Below, piece by piece: positions 16,375-23,162 of a stretch of 35,947 nt of DNA. A program made the translations under genes and the position numbers. The notes below the pieces were generated by a model. The model saw nothing but the letters and a program-made list of their open reading frames with translations. It did not search any database and was not told where the DNA came from. The stretch's first letter is position 1, and every line of letters begins with the position of its first letter. Origin of the DNA: Acidithiobacillus ferrivorans (GTDB lineage Bacteria > Pseudomonadota > Gammaproteobacteria > Acidithiobacillales > Acidithiobacillaceae); assembly GCA_018853935.1 (NCBI GenBank), contig JAAOMR010000059.1:1-35947 (forward strand), written 5' to 3'.

Positions 16375-18299
16375 CAGGCTTTTTCCCGCCAGAAGGCCTG
16401 GACTGCATCGAGGCCGGAAACACGCCGCATGGGCGGCAGACTATCGAGAAATATCCGTCCGTAGCCCTTCGTGCGCAAGCGTGGATCGCAGAGCATGAGC
16501 ACTCCGCGATCCGCCTCGGAGCGAATCAGCCGCCCAACCCCCTGGCGCAAGGCAATAACCGCCTGGGGGATCTGCAATTCCCGGAAAGGCTCGCCGCCCG
16601 CTGCCTGACACTGCTCCGTGCGGGCCCGCAGAATCGGGTCCGCGGGATTGGCAAAGGGCAACTTGTCGATAATGACACAGGAGAGTGCTTCACCCTGCAC
16701 ATCCACCCCCTCCCAGAAACTCGCGGCCCCCAGCAACACTGCATTACCCAGACTGCGAAAACGATCCAGAAGACGGGGCCTGGGCATACTCCCCTGCACC
16801 AGAATGGGAAAGGACAGCCGCTGGGGCAAGGCCGCCGCCGCTTCTTGTAAGGCGCGGTGACTGGTAAAGAGAAAAAAAGTCCGTCCCCCGCTGGCTTCAA
16901 TGACCGGGACTGCCGCTTCCAGACAGGCATGGGTGTACGTGGGATGATTAGGCTCCGGCAGCGCCGGTGGCAGATACAGCAAGGACTGCCGGGCATAATC
17001 GAAAGGTGAGGCGGCGGTAAAGGTGCTTGCACCCGTCAAGCCCAGGGCCCGCTCGGTGCTGGCGAAACTGTCACCGACCCGCAAAGTCGCGCTGGTCAGA
17101 ATCACACTTTCCACCGGCTCCAGCAAATGCCTCTGCAAGGATGCTGCGACATCCAGCGGGGTAGCATGGATCTGCACCGTACGTGCCTTCTTTTCCTGCC
17201 AGAACACCATGTTCGGAGCGCTGTGCGCCGTAAAAAAATCGACCGTCGCCAGCAGGGCGGCGCCGCGTGCCGCACATTGCTCCAGGCCCTTGCCACGGGT
17301 TGCGGCCGCGGTCAGGGCCTGGTTCAGCTCCGCCACAGCCTGACGCAAACGGGCAAAGGCAACACTTTGCACTTTATCCGTATGCAAGGTCCAAGACCCG
17401 CGCTCCTCACCAGGACCCAATGCGGTTCGCCACGCAGTAGTGAGGGTTTCCACCTGTGCCGCCGCCACCAGCAAACATTCATCATCCCCCGCTTCGGTCA
17501 GGGTTTCGGTACGGCTGTCCCGGGCCCAGTCCCAGAGCTGATGACTGCTCAGTTGCTGGCCGAAATAACGTCCGGCCAGCTCCAGCACTTGATGTGCCTC
17601 ATCCAGCACCATCGCTTCGACCCGCGGCAACAAGTCCCCCATGCCGTTCGCCTTCAATGCCAGATCGGAGAAGAGCAGGTGATGATTCACCACCAGAATA
17701 TCCGCCTCCTGCGCCTGCCGTCGCGCCTCTATGACATGACAGCGCCCATACTCTGAGCAATCGCTGCCGAGGCAGTTGTCCCGGGTCGAGGTCACCAAGG
17801 GCCAGACCGGCGAATCCTCAGGTACCAAAGTCAGCTCGCCAACATCCCCCTCCCGGGTCTGTCCAGCCCAGTCCGCCACCCGCGCCAAAGGTGCAGCAAG
17901 AGCGGGTGCTACGCCCTCGGCACTGAAGCGCTGCAAACGATGCCGACAGAGATAATTAGCCCGCCCTTTGAGGCGGCTGACCCGCAACGGCTTTCCAGTG
18001 GCCCGCAACAGCAACGGAAAATCCTTTTCCAGAATTTGGTCCTGCAAGGCTTTGCTACCCGTAGAAACCAGTACTTTGCGCCCGGAAAGCATGGCCGGCA
18101 GGAGATAAGCGAAAGTTTTGCCCGTCCCTGTCCCCGCCTCGATCAAGGCAACACCGCCGACGCGCAACGTATGGGCCACCTGCGCGGCCATGGCCTGTTG
18201 CTGCTCCCGTGCCCGGAACTGCGGCAGCACTTGGGCGAGCACTCCGGCTTGCCCCAACAGCACGGACCAGTCTTCTCCCTCCTCTCTCACTCCCGACAC
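16374..18299 (-). CDS. DinG/YoaA-family iron-sulfur DNA helicase
   Basis: The 641-residue superfamily 2 helicase has Walker A EAGTGTGKT at 54-62 and the Walker B box DEAH at 233-236. Four cysteines at 118, 176, 181 and 187 lie between them in the XPD-like arrangement that binds a [4Fe-4S] cluster. Motif V/VI sequence LRQGVGRLIRSEADRGVLMLCDPRL is near the C-terminus. The length, shorter than DinG (716), and the overall pattern match E. coli YoaA (636), which acts in replication repair with HolC. It begins an operon with tsaB, rimI and prfC. YoaA is the most probable orthologue, but DinG itself cannot be excluded by eye. Confidence 0.88.
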   Translation of the reverse strand: MSGVREEGEDWSVLLGQAGVLAQVLPQFRAREQQQAMAAQVAHTLRVGGVALIEAGTGTGKTFAYLLPAMLSGRKVLVSTGSKALQDQILEKDFPLLLRATGKPLRVSRLKGRANYLCRHRLQRFSAEGVAPALAAPLARVADWAGQTREGDVGELTLVPEDSPVWPLVTSTRDNCLGSDCSEYGRCHVIEARRQAQEADILVVNHHLLFSDLALKANGMGDLLPRVEAMVLDEAHQVLELAGRYFGQQLSSHQLWDWARDSRTETLTEAGDDECLLVAAAQVETLTTAWRTALGPGEERGSWTLHTDKVQSVAFARLRQAVAELNQALTAAATRGKGLEQCAARGAALLATVDFFTAHSAPNMVFWQEKKARTVQIHATPLDVAASLQRHLLEPVESVILTSATLRVGDSFASTERALGLTGASTFTAASPFDYARQSLLYLPPALPEPNHPTYTHACLEAAVPVIEASGGRTFFLFTSHRALQEAAAALPQRLSFPILVQGSMPRPRLLDRFRSLGNAVLLGAASFWEGVDVQGEALSCVIIDKLPFANPADPILRARTEQCQAAGGEPFRELQIPQAVIALRQGVGRLIRSEADRGVLMLCDPRLRTKGYGRIFLDSLPPMRRVSGLDAVQAFWREKA

Positions 18300-18368
18300 C
18301 CCATTTCCGCTCCCGTTTTATCGTCAGTCCTGCTATTTTTACACAATTCCTGGTAAAGAGGGCATTTC

Positions 18369-18725
18369 ATGTATAAGCGGCGCGCACGCATCCTATTCTG
18401 GCATCCGACTGATCCGGCAAAGGCCCACTATGCCGCCGCGTTAGCGGAAGCCTTGGGTGCGGACTGGCTGGAAGCGAGGGCGGATGAAACCGACCATGCC
18501 TGGCCTGATCTCCTTATCGCCCTCGATTGCCACGCTGCGCCAGACATCCCTCGTGCGGCGCATACCCAATGCAAATACTGGCCTCTGACCCAGGATAGCT
18601 GGGAGGACGCGGTGCGTGCGCGCATCCTCAGCGTCATCGGCGGCTTGCGTCTGCTCGCCCGCATGGACCAGAGTCCGGCGCCCGGCCAGGCGTCGCCCGT
18701 TGACAAGGCACCCCGGCTGAACTAA
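18369..18725 (+). CDS. Small protein resembling a catalytically dead LMW phosphatase/arsenate reductase fold
   Basis: The 118-residue product follows the layout of low-molecular-weight tyrosine phosphatase or ArsC proteins. A first strand RILFWHP is followed by a helix with AAALAEAL, where the family has vLFlC.gNs.RS..AEal. Later comes WPDLLIALDCHAAPD..RAAHTQCKYWPLTQD, where the family has DlvitldD.A...CP...P....W.fpDP. The P-loop C(x)5R is absent: WHPTDPAKA stands in its place. If homologous, it cannot be a phosphatase and may be a regulator or binding protein. The resemblance is by eye. It is divergent from the dinG operon. Confidence 0.45.
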   Translation: MYKRRARILFWHPTDPAKAHYAAALAEALGADWLEARADETDHAWPDLLIALDCHAAPDIPRAAHTQCKYWPLTQDSWEDAVRARILSVIGGLRLLARMDQSPAPGQASPVDKAPRLN

Positions 18726-18833
18726 ACCTCTAACAGTTGATCACATCTGTATGCGCCATAGAAACGCATTATCGGTCGGCGCGATCATTCATCGACAGAG
18801 CACACTGCCTGTTGACTTCAGGAGGAGAGCACG

Positions 18834-19028
18834 ATGGAAGTCATCCATAAGGACGCGCAAGGTATCACCATCCGCTTCGACAAAAAGGATCTTGCTAAAA
18901 TAGCCGAACCCATAGTGAAAAATGCCGAAAGCTTTGCCAAGGATACCTTGGATATTGTCTACCTGCTGGCCGAGCAGGACTACCGAACAGATGATCACTT
19001 CGAACAACCACCCCATGTTTTTGACTAA
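18834..19028 (+). CDS. Small hypothetical protein (64 aa)
   Basis: The start is well supported: AGGAGGAG lies seven bases before the ATG. The product is a 64-residue, mildly acidic, soluble protein with an N-terminal strand-like segment (MEVIHKDAQGITIRF) and a helical middle (LAKIAEPIVKNAESFAKDTLDIVYLLAEQ). It ends in a polar tail rich in Asp and His. No motif is recognised. The next small gene begins 13 bases after its stop, with its own AAGGGAAGG, so both are probably cotranscribed and end at the terminator at 19306-19338. I do not know a function. Confidence 0.65.
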   Translation: MEVIHKDAQGITIRFDKKDLAKIAEPIVKNAESFAKDTLDIVYLLAEQDYRTDDHFEQPPHVFD

Positions 19029-19041
19029 AGGGAAGGCATCC

Positions 19042-19263
19042 ATGCGAATTCGCGAAGAGAAGGAGCAGAGCGTAGATATTGTTCTGACCGCCCGCGAGGC
19101 GGCGCAAATCGCCAGAAACATCCTGGAGAACCAAAAAGCGGCCGGTCCAGGGGCGGTGGCACTGGCCGAACTGCTCCAGAAAGAAGGCTTCACGGCTGCT
19201 CAGGGTCAGGCATCTGATCGTTACGAGTGGAAGACGCCGGATGATATGGAGCAGAACACCTAA
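19042..19263 (+). CDS. Small hypothetical protein, second of a two-gene unit (73 aa)
   Basis: The ATG at 19042 is chosen because AAGGGAAGG lies five to thirteen bases upstream; the in-frame reading from 18922 only overlaps the preceding gene. The 73-residue product has a helical middle (DIVLTAREAAQIARNILENQKAAG) followed by VALAELLQKEG, and an acidic C-terminus (DDMEQNT). It is soluble with no signal or metal motif. It resembles its partner only in size. The unit ends at a clear intrinsic terminator 43 bases later. No function is assignable. Confidence 0.6.
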   Translation: MRIREEKEQSVDIVLTAREAAQIARNILENQKAAGPGAVALAELLQKEGFTAAQGQASDRYEWKTPDDMEQNT

Positions 19264-19305
19264 GCACTCATGTACATCGCGGCCAACCGTGTTGGTGCAT
19301 TTAAG

Positions 19306-19338
19306 ACCCTGCGGGCTGAAACAGGGCGCGGGGTTTTT
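19306..19338 (+). terminator. Rho-independent terminator after the small-gene pair
   Basis: ACCCTGCG (19306-19313) pairs with CGCGGGGT (19327-19334), eight pairs including one T-G, around a 13-base loop. Five T follow at 19334-19338. It closes the plus-strand transcript before the convergent NlpC/P60 gene. Confidence 0.6.
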
Positions 19339-19368
19339 AGCGGTGATGGGCCAATATTTACTTGGTCG

Positions 19369-20469
19369 TCAGGAAGCGTTGGATACCGGCAAGCTCCGCG
19401 CGCCGTCAAAATGTGCCGCCCAATAAGGGTCTTTCAGGCTTGCCACTTGAACACCCGTACGCGCGGTCTGGGCACTGACAAAGTGCTGGTGACCAATGTA
19501 AATCCCGACATGGGAATAAGGCCGATGCAACGTGTCAAAAAACACCAGATCACCAGGTTTCAGATTGACCCGGGAAACTTTCCGCAACTCAGATGCCTGG
19601 GCATAAGCGGTACGCGGCACCTTAATATCAAACTTCGCTAATATATATTTAACAAAGCCACTACAATCGAACCCAGAGGATGGGCTCATACCACCCCAAC
19701 GATAGGGAGCACCAATAAATTTAAGTGCGGAAAGCACCATCGAACGAGGTGATAGCCAAGAATGGTCAGCAGAGTGACTGTCCGTCTCCGCATACTGCCC
19801 TTCTTGCGCAATATCATTGGCTAGTTCGGTTACTGCTTGTGGCCCGGCAGCGGCATCACCACCGCTTTCCAACGCCTGCAAGGGGTGGCGTGCCCAATGA
19901 TAGGCATGGCTGGCCAACATCGCCAAAGCGAGTCGCAAATGAGACTGCTCTGGTGCTGAAGTAGCGATTACCGCATCCACCGGCGTCTCATTCGTCACCA
20001 TACCTGCCTTGACCGGCGCCAGCGCATGATCGACAAAAACGGGGGTCGTTACCTGTTCCACATCGGCCGCAGGAAAGGATTGCACTTTAAAGTCATAAGT
20101 CGCAACGTGCTGCGGCGCCGCACCCACTCCGGCAAACTCGATAGGCGCGAGGTGCATCAAACGCAACGCCGTCGGTGTCAACGCCATATAATCGTTTTTT
20201 GGAGCTCGCAATCCCGTCCCATGGGCAGTTCGAAAAACCGCCTTTTTCGCCTGCCTGGCAGGCACCAACCTCTTGTTACGTATGAACTGTATCTGAACTG
20301 CTTTCGAGTTTCTCGAAGCGCTCTTATCACGGAGCCCTGCGCGGGTGTGGTGACTGATCCGATGCAAAGCCTTGTGGCCTGCCTCGTGCGGCGCCGCCTG
20401 ACACACACTGATCCCACCTAGAAACGTCAATACCGCCACAGCAATCCGCCAGCGATGCTTCTTCTGCAT
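19369..20469 (-). CDS. Secreted NlpC/P60 peptidoglycan hydrolase (C40 peptidase)
   Basis: The 366-residue product has a signal peptide (core IAVAVLTFLGGISV, about 9-22), a long N-terminal region without recognisable domain (about 27-240) and a C-terminal NlpC/P60 domain (about 243-360). The catalytic Cys is in FDCSGF (269) and the His in HVGIYIG (320). The third polar residue, His131 in E. coli Spr/MepS, is Ser here (HFVSA, 332). Such enzymes cut the D-Glu to meso-DAP bond of peptide stems during growth. The ATG at 20469 follows GGGAGG by nine bases. The 5' leader contains a perfect 11-bp hairpin. The long N-terminus has no lysine-rich repeats or LysM motif. Confidence 0.8.
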   Translation of the reverse strand: MQKKHRWRIAVAVLTFLGGISVCQAAPHEAGHKALHRISHHTRAGLRDKSASRNSKAVQIQFIRNKRLVPARQAKKAVFRTAHGTGLRAPKNDYMALTPTALRLMHLAPIEFAGVGAAPQHVATYDFKVQSFPAADVEQVTTPVFVDHALAPVKAGMVTNETPVDAVIATSAPEQSHLRLALAMLASHAYHWARHPLQALESGGDAAAGPQAVTELANDIAQEGQYAETDSHSADHSWLSPRSMVLSALKFIGAPYRWGGMSPSSGFDCSGFVKYILAKFDIKVPRTAYAQASELRKVSRVNLKPGDLVFFDTLHRPYSHVGIYIGHQHFVSAQTARTGVQVASLKDPYWAAHFDGARSLPVSNAS

Positions 20470-20502
20470 TCCTTAAAACCTCCCGAATCACCTGGGAATC
20501 GC

Positions 20503-20538
20503 CGCTGCATAATATGCCATCCGGCTGATTATGCAGCG
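20503..20538 (-). promoter_or_regulatory. Perfect 11-bp hairpin in the leader of the NlpC/P60 gene
   Basis: CGCTGCATAAT (20503-20513) and ATTATGCAGCG (20528-20538) form 11 uninterrupted pairs around a 14-base loop, 34 to 69 bases upstream of the start codon. A further 7-bp hairpin, GTTTCTC/GAGAAAC (20547-20570), lies beside it. No T-run follows, so it may be an mRNA stability or translation control element, or an operator palindrome. Confidence 0.5.
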
Positions 20539-20595
20539 CCATTGCCGTTTCTCATTAAAGACAGAGAAACTTCGAGGCTACCCCTTACTCACAAT

Positions 20596-20618
20596 AAAAA
20601 AGCCGAACAAGTTCGGCT
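20596..20618 (-). terminator. Strong intrinsic terminator
   Basis: AGCCGAAC (20601-20608) and GTTCGGCT (20611-20618) form eight pairs with a two-base centre. On the minus strand the stem is followed by six T (20596-20601). It terminates a minus-strand transcript coming from the right, where no convincing protein gene is present. Confidence 0.8.
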
Positions 20619-20749
20619 CGACATGCATACTGGCCGTGGATACACGGCAACGACTCAGCGTATTGTACAGGCGGGCGCCCGCACGATAGCCCTCTCCCAA
20701 ATCGGGGCGAATATCAGCCATTAACAAAATCGATGCTCCATAGTCCATG
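20596..20749 (-). ncRNA. Candidate structured small RNA, about 154 nt
   Basis: A promoter-like pair and a strong terminator delimit this stretch. Inside are a 12-base perfect palindrome GCGGGCGCCCGC (20671-20682) and a hairpin GCCGTG-GATA-CACGGC (20633-20648). The three stems follow one another, as in a folded RNA. The 56-codon frame inside it runs through the terminator, so it is not a convincing gene. It might also be the upstream part of a long leader of the NlpC/P60 gene, with the terminator as an attenuator. I do not recognise a known RNA family. Confidence 0.45.
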
Positions 20750-20755
20750 TTTGGG

Positions 20756-20784
20756 ACTATAGGTCGTATCCATGCTCGAAGCAA
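20756..20784 (-). promoter_or_regulatory. Promoter of the candidate small RNA
   Basis: On the minus strand TTGCTT (20779-20784) and TATAGT (20756-20761, five of six matches to TATAAT) are 17 bases apart. Start of transcription would be near 20749. No protein gene follows before the terminator. Confidence 0.45.
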
Positions 20785-20887
20785 GACCCCATCGCTAGTT
20801 ATAACATGACATGGAACCAGCCCTTATAGCTACTGGCCCGACAATTGCTTATAAAGATTGGGAATGATCGTCATGGAGAGAAAACCG

Positions 20888-21532
20888 ATGCATACTTCGA
20901 CAGTGAAAAGGTGGGGGCGAATACCTGCCGGCAAAACCCTGATGCGCTCCAGAGATGGACTCCGGTCCCGATCTGCCCTCTTGTCTGGCTTACTCGCCCT
21001 CTTGCTCTTCCTGGTGCCCCCTCTGGTGGCGGCTGCCCCAAATGGCACAGTGCAAGACGCTGCACCGCTCCTCCAACGGCTGGACCATGCCCACTGGATC
21101 GCTCAGGGACATGGTCCGCACGTCCTTTATGTCATCTTTGATCCTAATTGTCCCTACTGCCATGTCCTCTATGATGAACTGCAACCACGCATCCATCCGG
21201 ACCAACTTACGGTTCGCTATGTGCCGGTGGGATACCTCGCCCCCTCCAGTTTCGGGAAAGCGGCCGCGATACTGGAAGCCAAAAATCCACTGGCCGCTCT
21301 ACAAAAGAACGAAAAAGGCTTTGATAAGACAAGCCATTACGGCGCTATTGCCGAAATCTTGCCCGATGCAGCCAGCACCAACGCGCTCCACTCGAACATG
21401 GGGATTCTTAAGGCTACCGGGCAAAAAATCGTCCCCACCTTGATTTACACACGCCGCGATAACACCGTAAAAATTATTAAAGGCACCCCAGACAAGGCGG
21501 ATTTACCTGCGGTTTTGAAGGAGATTCGCTGA
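20888..21532 (+). CDS. DsbC/DsbG-like periplasmic thiol:disulfide interchange protein
   Basis: The 214-residue product has an unusually long basic N-terminus (about 30 residues) before a hydrophobic core LLSGLLALLLFLVPPLV and an AAAAP-type cleavage site near 50. The mature part is thioredoxin-like: FDPNCPYCH gives a CPYC active site at 88-91, and KIVPTLIY carries the cis-Pro. The DPxCPYC form and the ALHSNMGILKATGQKIVPTL segment resemble DsbG-type proteins. The N-terminal dimerisation domain of DsbC/DsbG is reduced. The start at 20888 follows GGAGAG by seven bases; ATG at 20873 in the same frame lies over this site. It sits directly upstream of the iron operon, but a separate promoter follows. 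Confidence 0.8.
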   Translation: MHTSTVKRWGRIPAGKTLMRSRDGLRSRSALLSGLLALLLFLVPPLVAAAPNGTVQDAAPLLQRLDHAHWIAQGHGPHVLYVIFDPNCPYCHVLYDELQPRIHPDQLTVRYVPVGYLAPSSFGKAAAILEAKNPLAALQKNEKGFDKTSHYGAIAEILPDAASTNALHSNMGILKATGQKIVPTLIYTRRDNTVKIIKGTPDKADLPAVLKEIR

Positions 21533-21557
21533 GGCCTCCCAGTAAGGAGCCAAGATG

Positions 21558-21586
21558 TTGACAGGCACACCCATTTATATAATATT
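21558..21586 (+). promoter_or_regulatory. Promoter of the porin-feoABC operon
   Basis: A perfect -35 TTGACA at 21558-21563 is followed by an AT-rich -10 zone at 21578-21586 (TATAAT or AATATT, spacers 14 or 17). The Fur box begins at the next base, as expected for repression by Fe-Fur. Confidence 0.6.
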
Positions 21587-21605
21587 ACGAATCATTCTCA
21601 TTCAT
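21587..21605. promoter_or_regulatory. Fur box in front of the feo operon
   Basis: Read on the minus strand, the core AATGAGAATGATT matches 11 of 13 positions of the classical Fur box core AATGATAATCATT. It abuts the -10 region and precedes ferrous iron uptake genes, so the operon should be repressed when iron is plentiful. By full 19-base consensus the match is about 11 of 19, so strength is moderate. Confidence 0.65.
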
Positions 21606-21621
21606 AATTAAATGGTGGCCC

Positions 21622-22878
21622 GTGCCTTTGCTTTTCCGCCCCACTACTGTGCTTCTCCTCTTCTGCGCCAGCGTCCTCGGATCCGTCTCCGATGCCTGGG
21701 CGGCGGATGGTCCCGCGTTCTCCGGAAATGAACCGATCCTGAACATCTCCGGTATTTCGCCCAAATATTTGCCTACTTACAACTATATTGCCGATGGCCT
21801 CTCCTGGGCCGGACACCTTGATAGCGAGGTTTTCACCAATTTTTCCGGCGGGATCAAACAGGGCAGCGAAGGCAACATCGTCGGGCAGATAGGCGCCGAA
21901 TATGACACCGGAAAGGCTGGTCTGTGGAAAGGCGGTAAATTTACCCTCTCCCTGATAGGCATTTACAACAGCGCTATTCAGCAGAACTATAGTGGCGACA
22001 TCCAGACGGCCAGTAACATCTGGGCACCCAACGCGGTCCGTTTTTACGATGCCGCCTTCCGTCAACACTGGACGGACTGGCTCAATACCCGCGTCGGTTA
22101 CATGGATGTGAACTATTACTTCGATGTCACTGCCAACGCCTTGCAGCTCATGAACAGCTCCTTTGGCATGGCGCCGACCATGACCGTTAATGTCCCTGGT
22201 ATCGCCACCTATCCTTATCCAGGCCTGGGGCTTCTGGTGGGCACCCATAGCGAGCACCTGAGTAGCAAGATCGCACTATTTCAGGGTAATCCTCAGCATC
22301 AGGTCTCGGCCTTTGAGCGCGGCTACATGGCCTTGTGGGAAGGCGGTCTGCACTGGGGCAAAGCGGCGGAAGACGACCTTGAGGACAGCAGCGACAACTA
22401 TGGTCAGTACATCCTTAAAGCAGGTGCTTGGCATTACCATCTGTCCGACCCGGACCGCTACGGGCTCTCCCCCACAACTTCGGGCGTCTATGCCGTCGCC
22501 GAAGGGAACTGGAGCCTGCCGGGAGAACGTCGGCTAGGGGCCTTTTTCCAGATGGGTGCTGCGCCACAGGACATCAACCCCGTCCCCTGGTATCTGGGAC
22601 TGGGCCTACGCCTGGGTCACCCCTTCGCCAGTCGCCCGGATGACAGCCTGTCCATCGGTATGGCGCGCACTTGGCTGCGTCCAAATCCCGTGGCAGAGAG
22701 CCTTGGCAGGGAAGCCACAGCCATCCGCAATGCCGAGACAGCTTACGAACTCACCTACGTCGCGCAGCTCACTGGGCACCTCAACCTGCAGCCTGATCTG
22801 CAATATATACAGCATCCCAACGGCTATTTTCCTGATGCAACCGTCGGTATGTTGCGTTTGCATGTGGAATTTTTCTGA
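21622..22878 (+). CDS. feoP: Outer-membrane porin, OprB-like, first gene of the feo operon
   Basis: The 418-residue product has a signal peptide (core TTVLLLFCASVLGSV, cleavage near AWA-ADG at 28). It is followed by a beta-barrel-type sequence with alternating polar and aromatic residues and a C-terminal aromatic (LHVEFF). Segments such as GIYNSAIQQNYSGDIQTASNIW and FRQHWTDWLNTRVGYMDVNYYF resemble the carbohydrate-selective porin OprB family. In A. ferrooxidans a porin is known at the head of the feo cluster and has been called FeoP; the symbol here rests on that recollection and on position. The start is GTG at 21622; no other in-frame start gives the signal peptide, and its ribosome binding site is weak. 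It would pass Fe2+ across the outer membrane. Confidence 0.82.
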   Translation: MPLLFRPTTVLLLFCASVLGSVSDAWAADGPAFSGNEPILNISGISPKYLPTYNYIADGLSWAGHLDSEVFTNFSGGIKQGSEGNIVGQIGAEYDTGKAGLWKGGKFTLSLIGIYNSAIQQNYSGDIQTASNIWAPNAVRFYDAAFRQHWTDWLNTRVGYMDVNYYFDVTANALQLMNSSFGMAPTMTVNVPGIATYPYPGLGLLVGTHSEHLSSKIALFQGNPQHQVSAFERGYMALWEGGLHWGKAAEDDLEDSSDNYGQYILKAGAWHYHLSDPDRYGLSPTTSGVYAVAEGNWSLPGERRLGAFFQMGAAPQDINPVPWYLGLGLRLGHPFASRPDDSLSIGMARTWLRPNPVAESLGREATAIRNAETAYELTYVAQLTGHLNLQPDLQYIQHPNGYFPDATVGMLRLHVEFF

Positions 22879-22895
22879 ATGCGGAGGCCGAGTCA

Positions 22896-23162
22896 GTGAA
22901 TCCATCCCTGTTCGTAGGCGATCTTAAACTGGGCGACAGCGCCAGAGTACGCGATGTCACCGGCGGCAGAGGCATGCAGCAACGCATGCGCATGCTCGGT
23001 ATCCGCCGGGGTACCGATATCCGCGTGGTCCATGGCCCGGGCCAGCGCGGTGCGGTATTGCAGGTGGGTGGAGCACGCATTGCGCTGGGCTGGGGCGTCA
23101 TCCAGCGTATTGAGGTGGAGTTGCCGGGGGCCGATTCCCGGAATACAGGAGAGCAGGCATGA
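22896..23162 (+). CDS. feoA: FeoA, SH3-like cytosolic partner of the ferrous iron transporter
   Basis: FeoA is a small SH3-like protein that interacts with FeoB and aids ferrous iron import. The 88-residue product has the family pattern: L.LGD.A.V.DV.GG (10-24), MQQRMRMLGIRRGTDIRVV (27-45), and VGGARIALGWGVIQRIEVE (57-75), where FeoA proteins have G..ial....a..I.V. It starts with GTG at 22896 following GGAGG by eight bases, 17 bases behind the porin. Its end overlaps feoB by ATGA, so the two are translationally coupled. The C-terminal tail (PGADSRNTGEQA) is a little longer than average. Confidence 0.9.
   Translation: MNPSLFVGDLKLGDSARVRDVTGGRGMQQRMRMLGIRRGTDIRVVHGPGQRGAVLQVGGARIALGWGVIQRIEVELPGADSRNTGEQA

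Noticed and set aside
20578-20784. 68-residue minus-strand ORF between the NlpC/P60 and DsbG-like genes
   Set aside because: Its last third is formed by the intrinsic terminator at 20596-20618, so it is unlikely to be translated as a gene.
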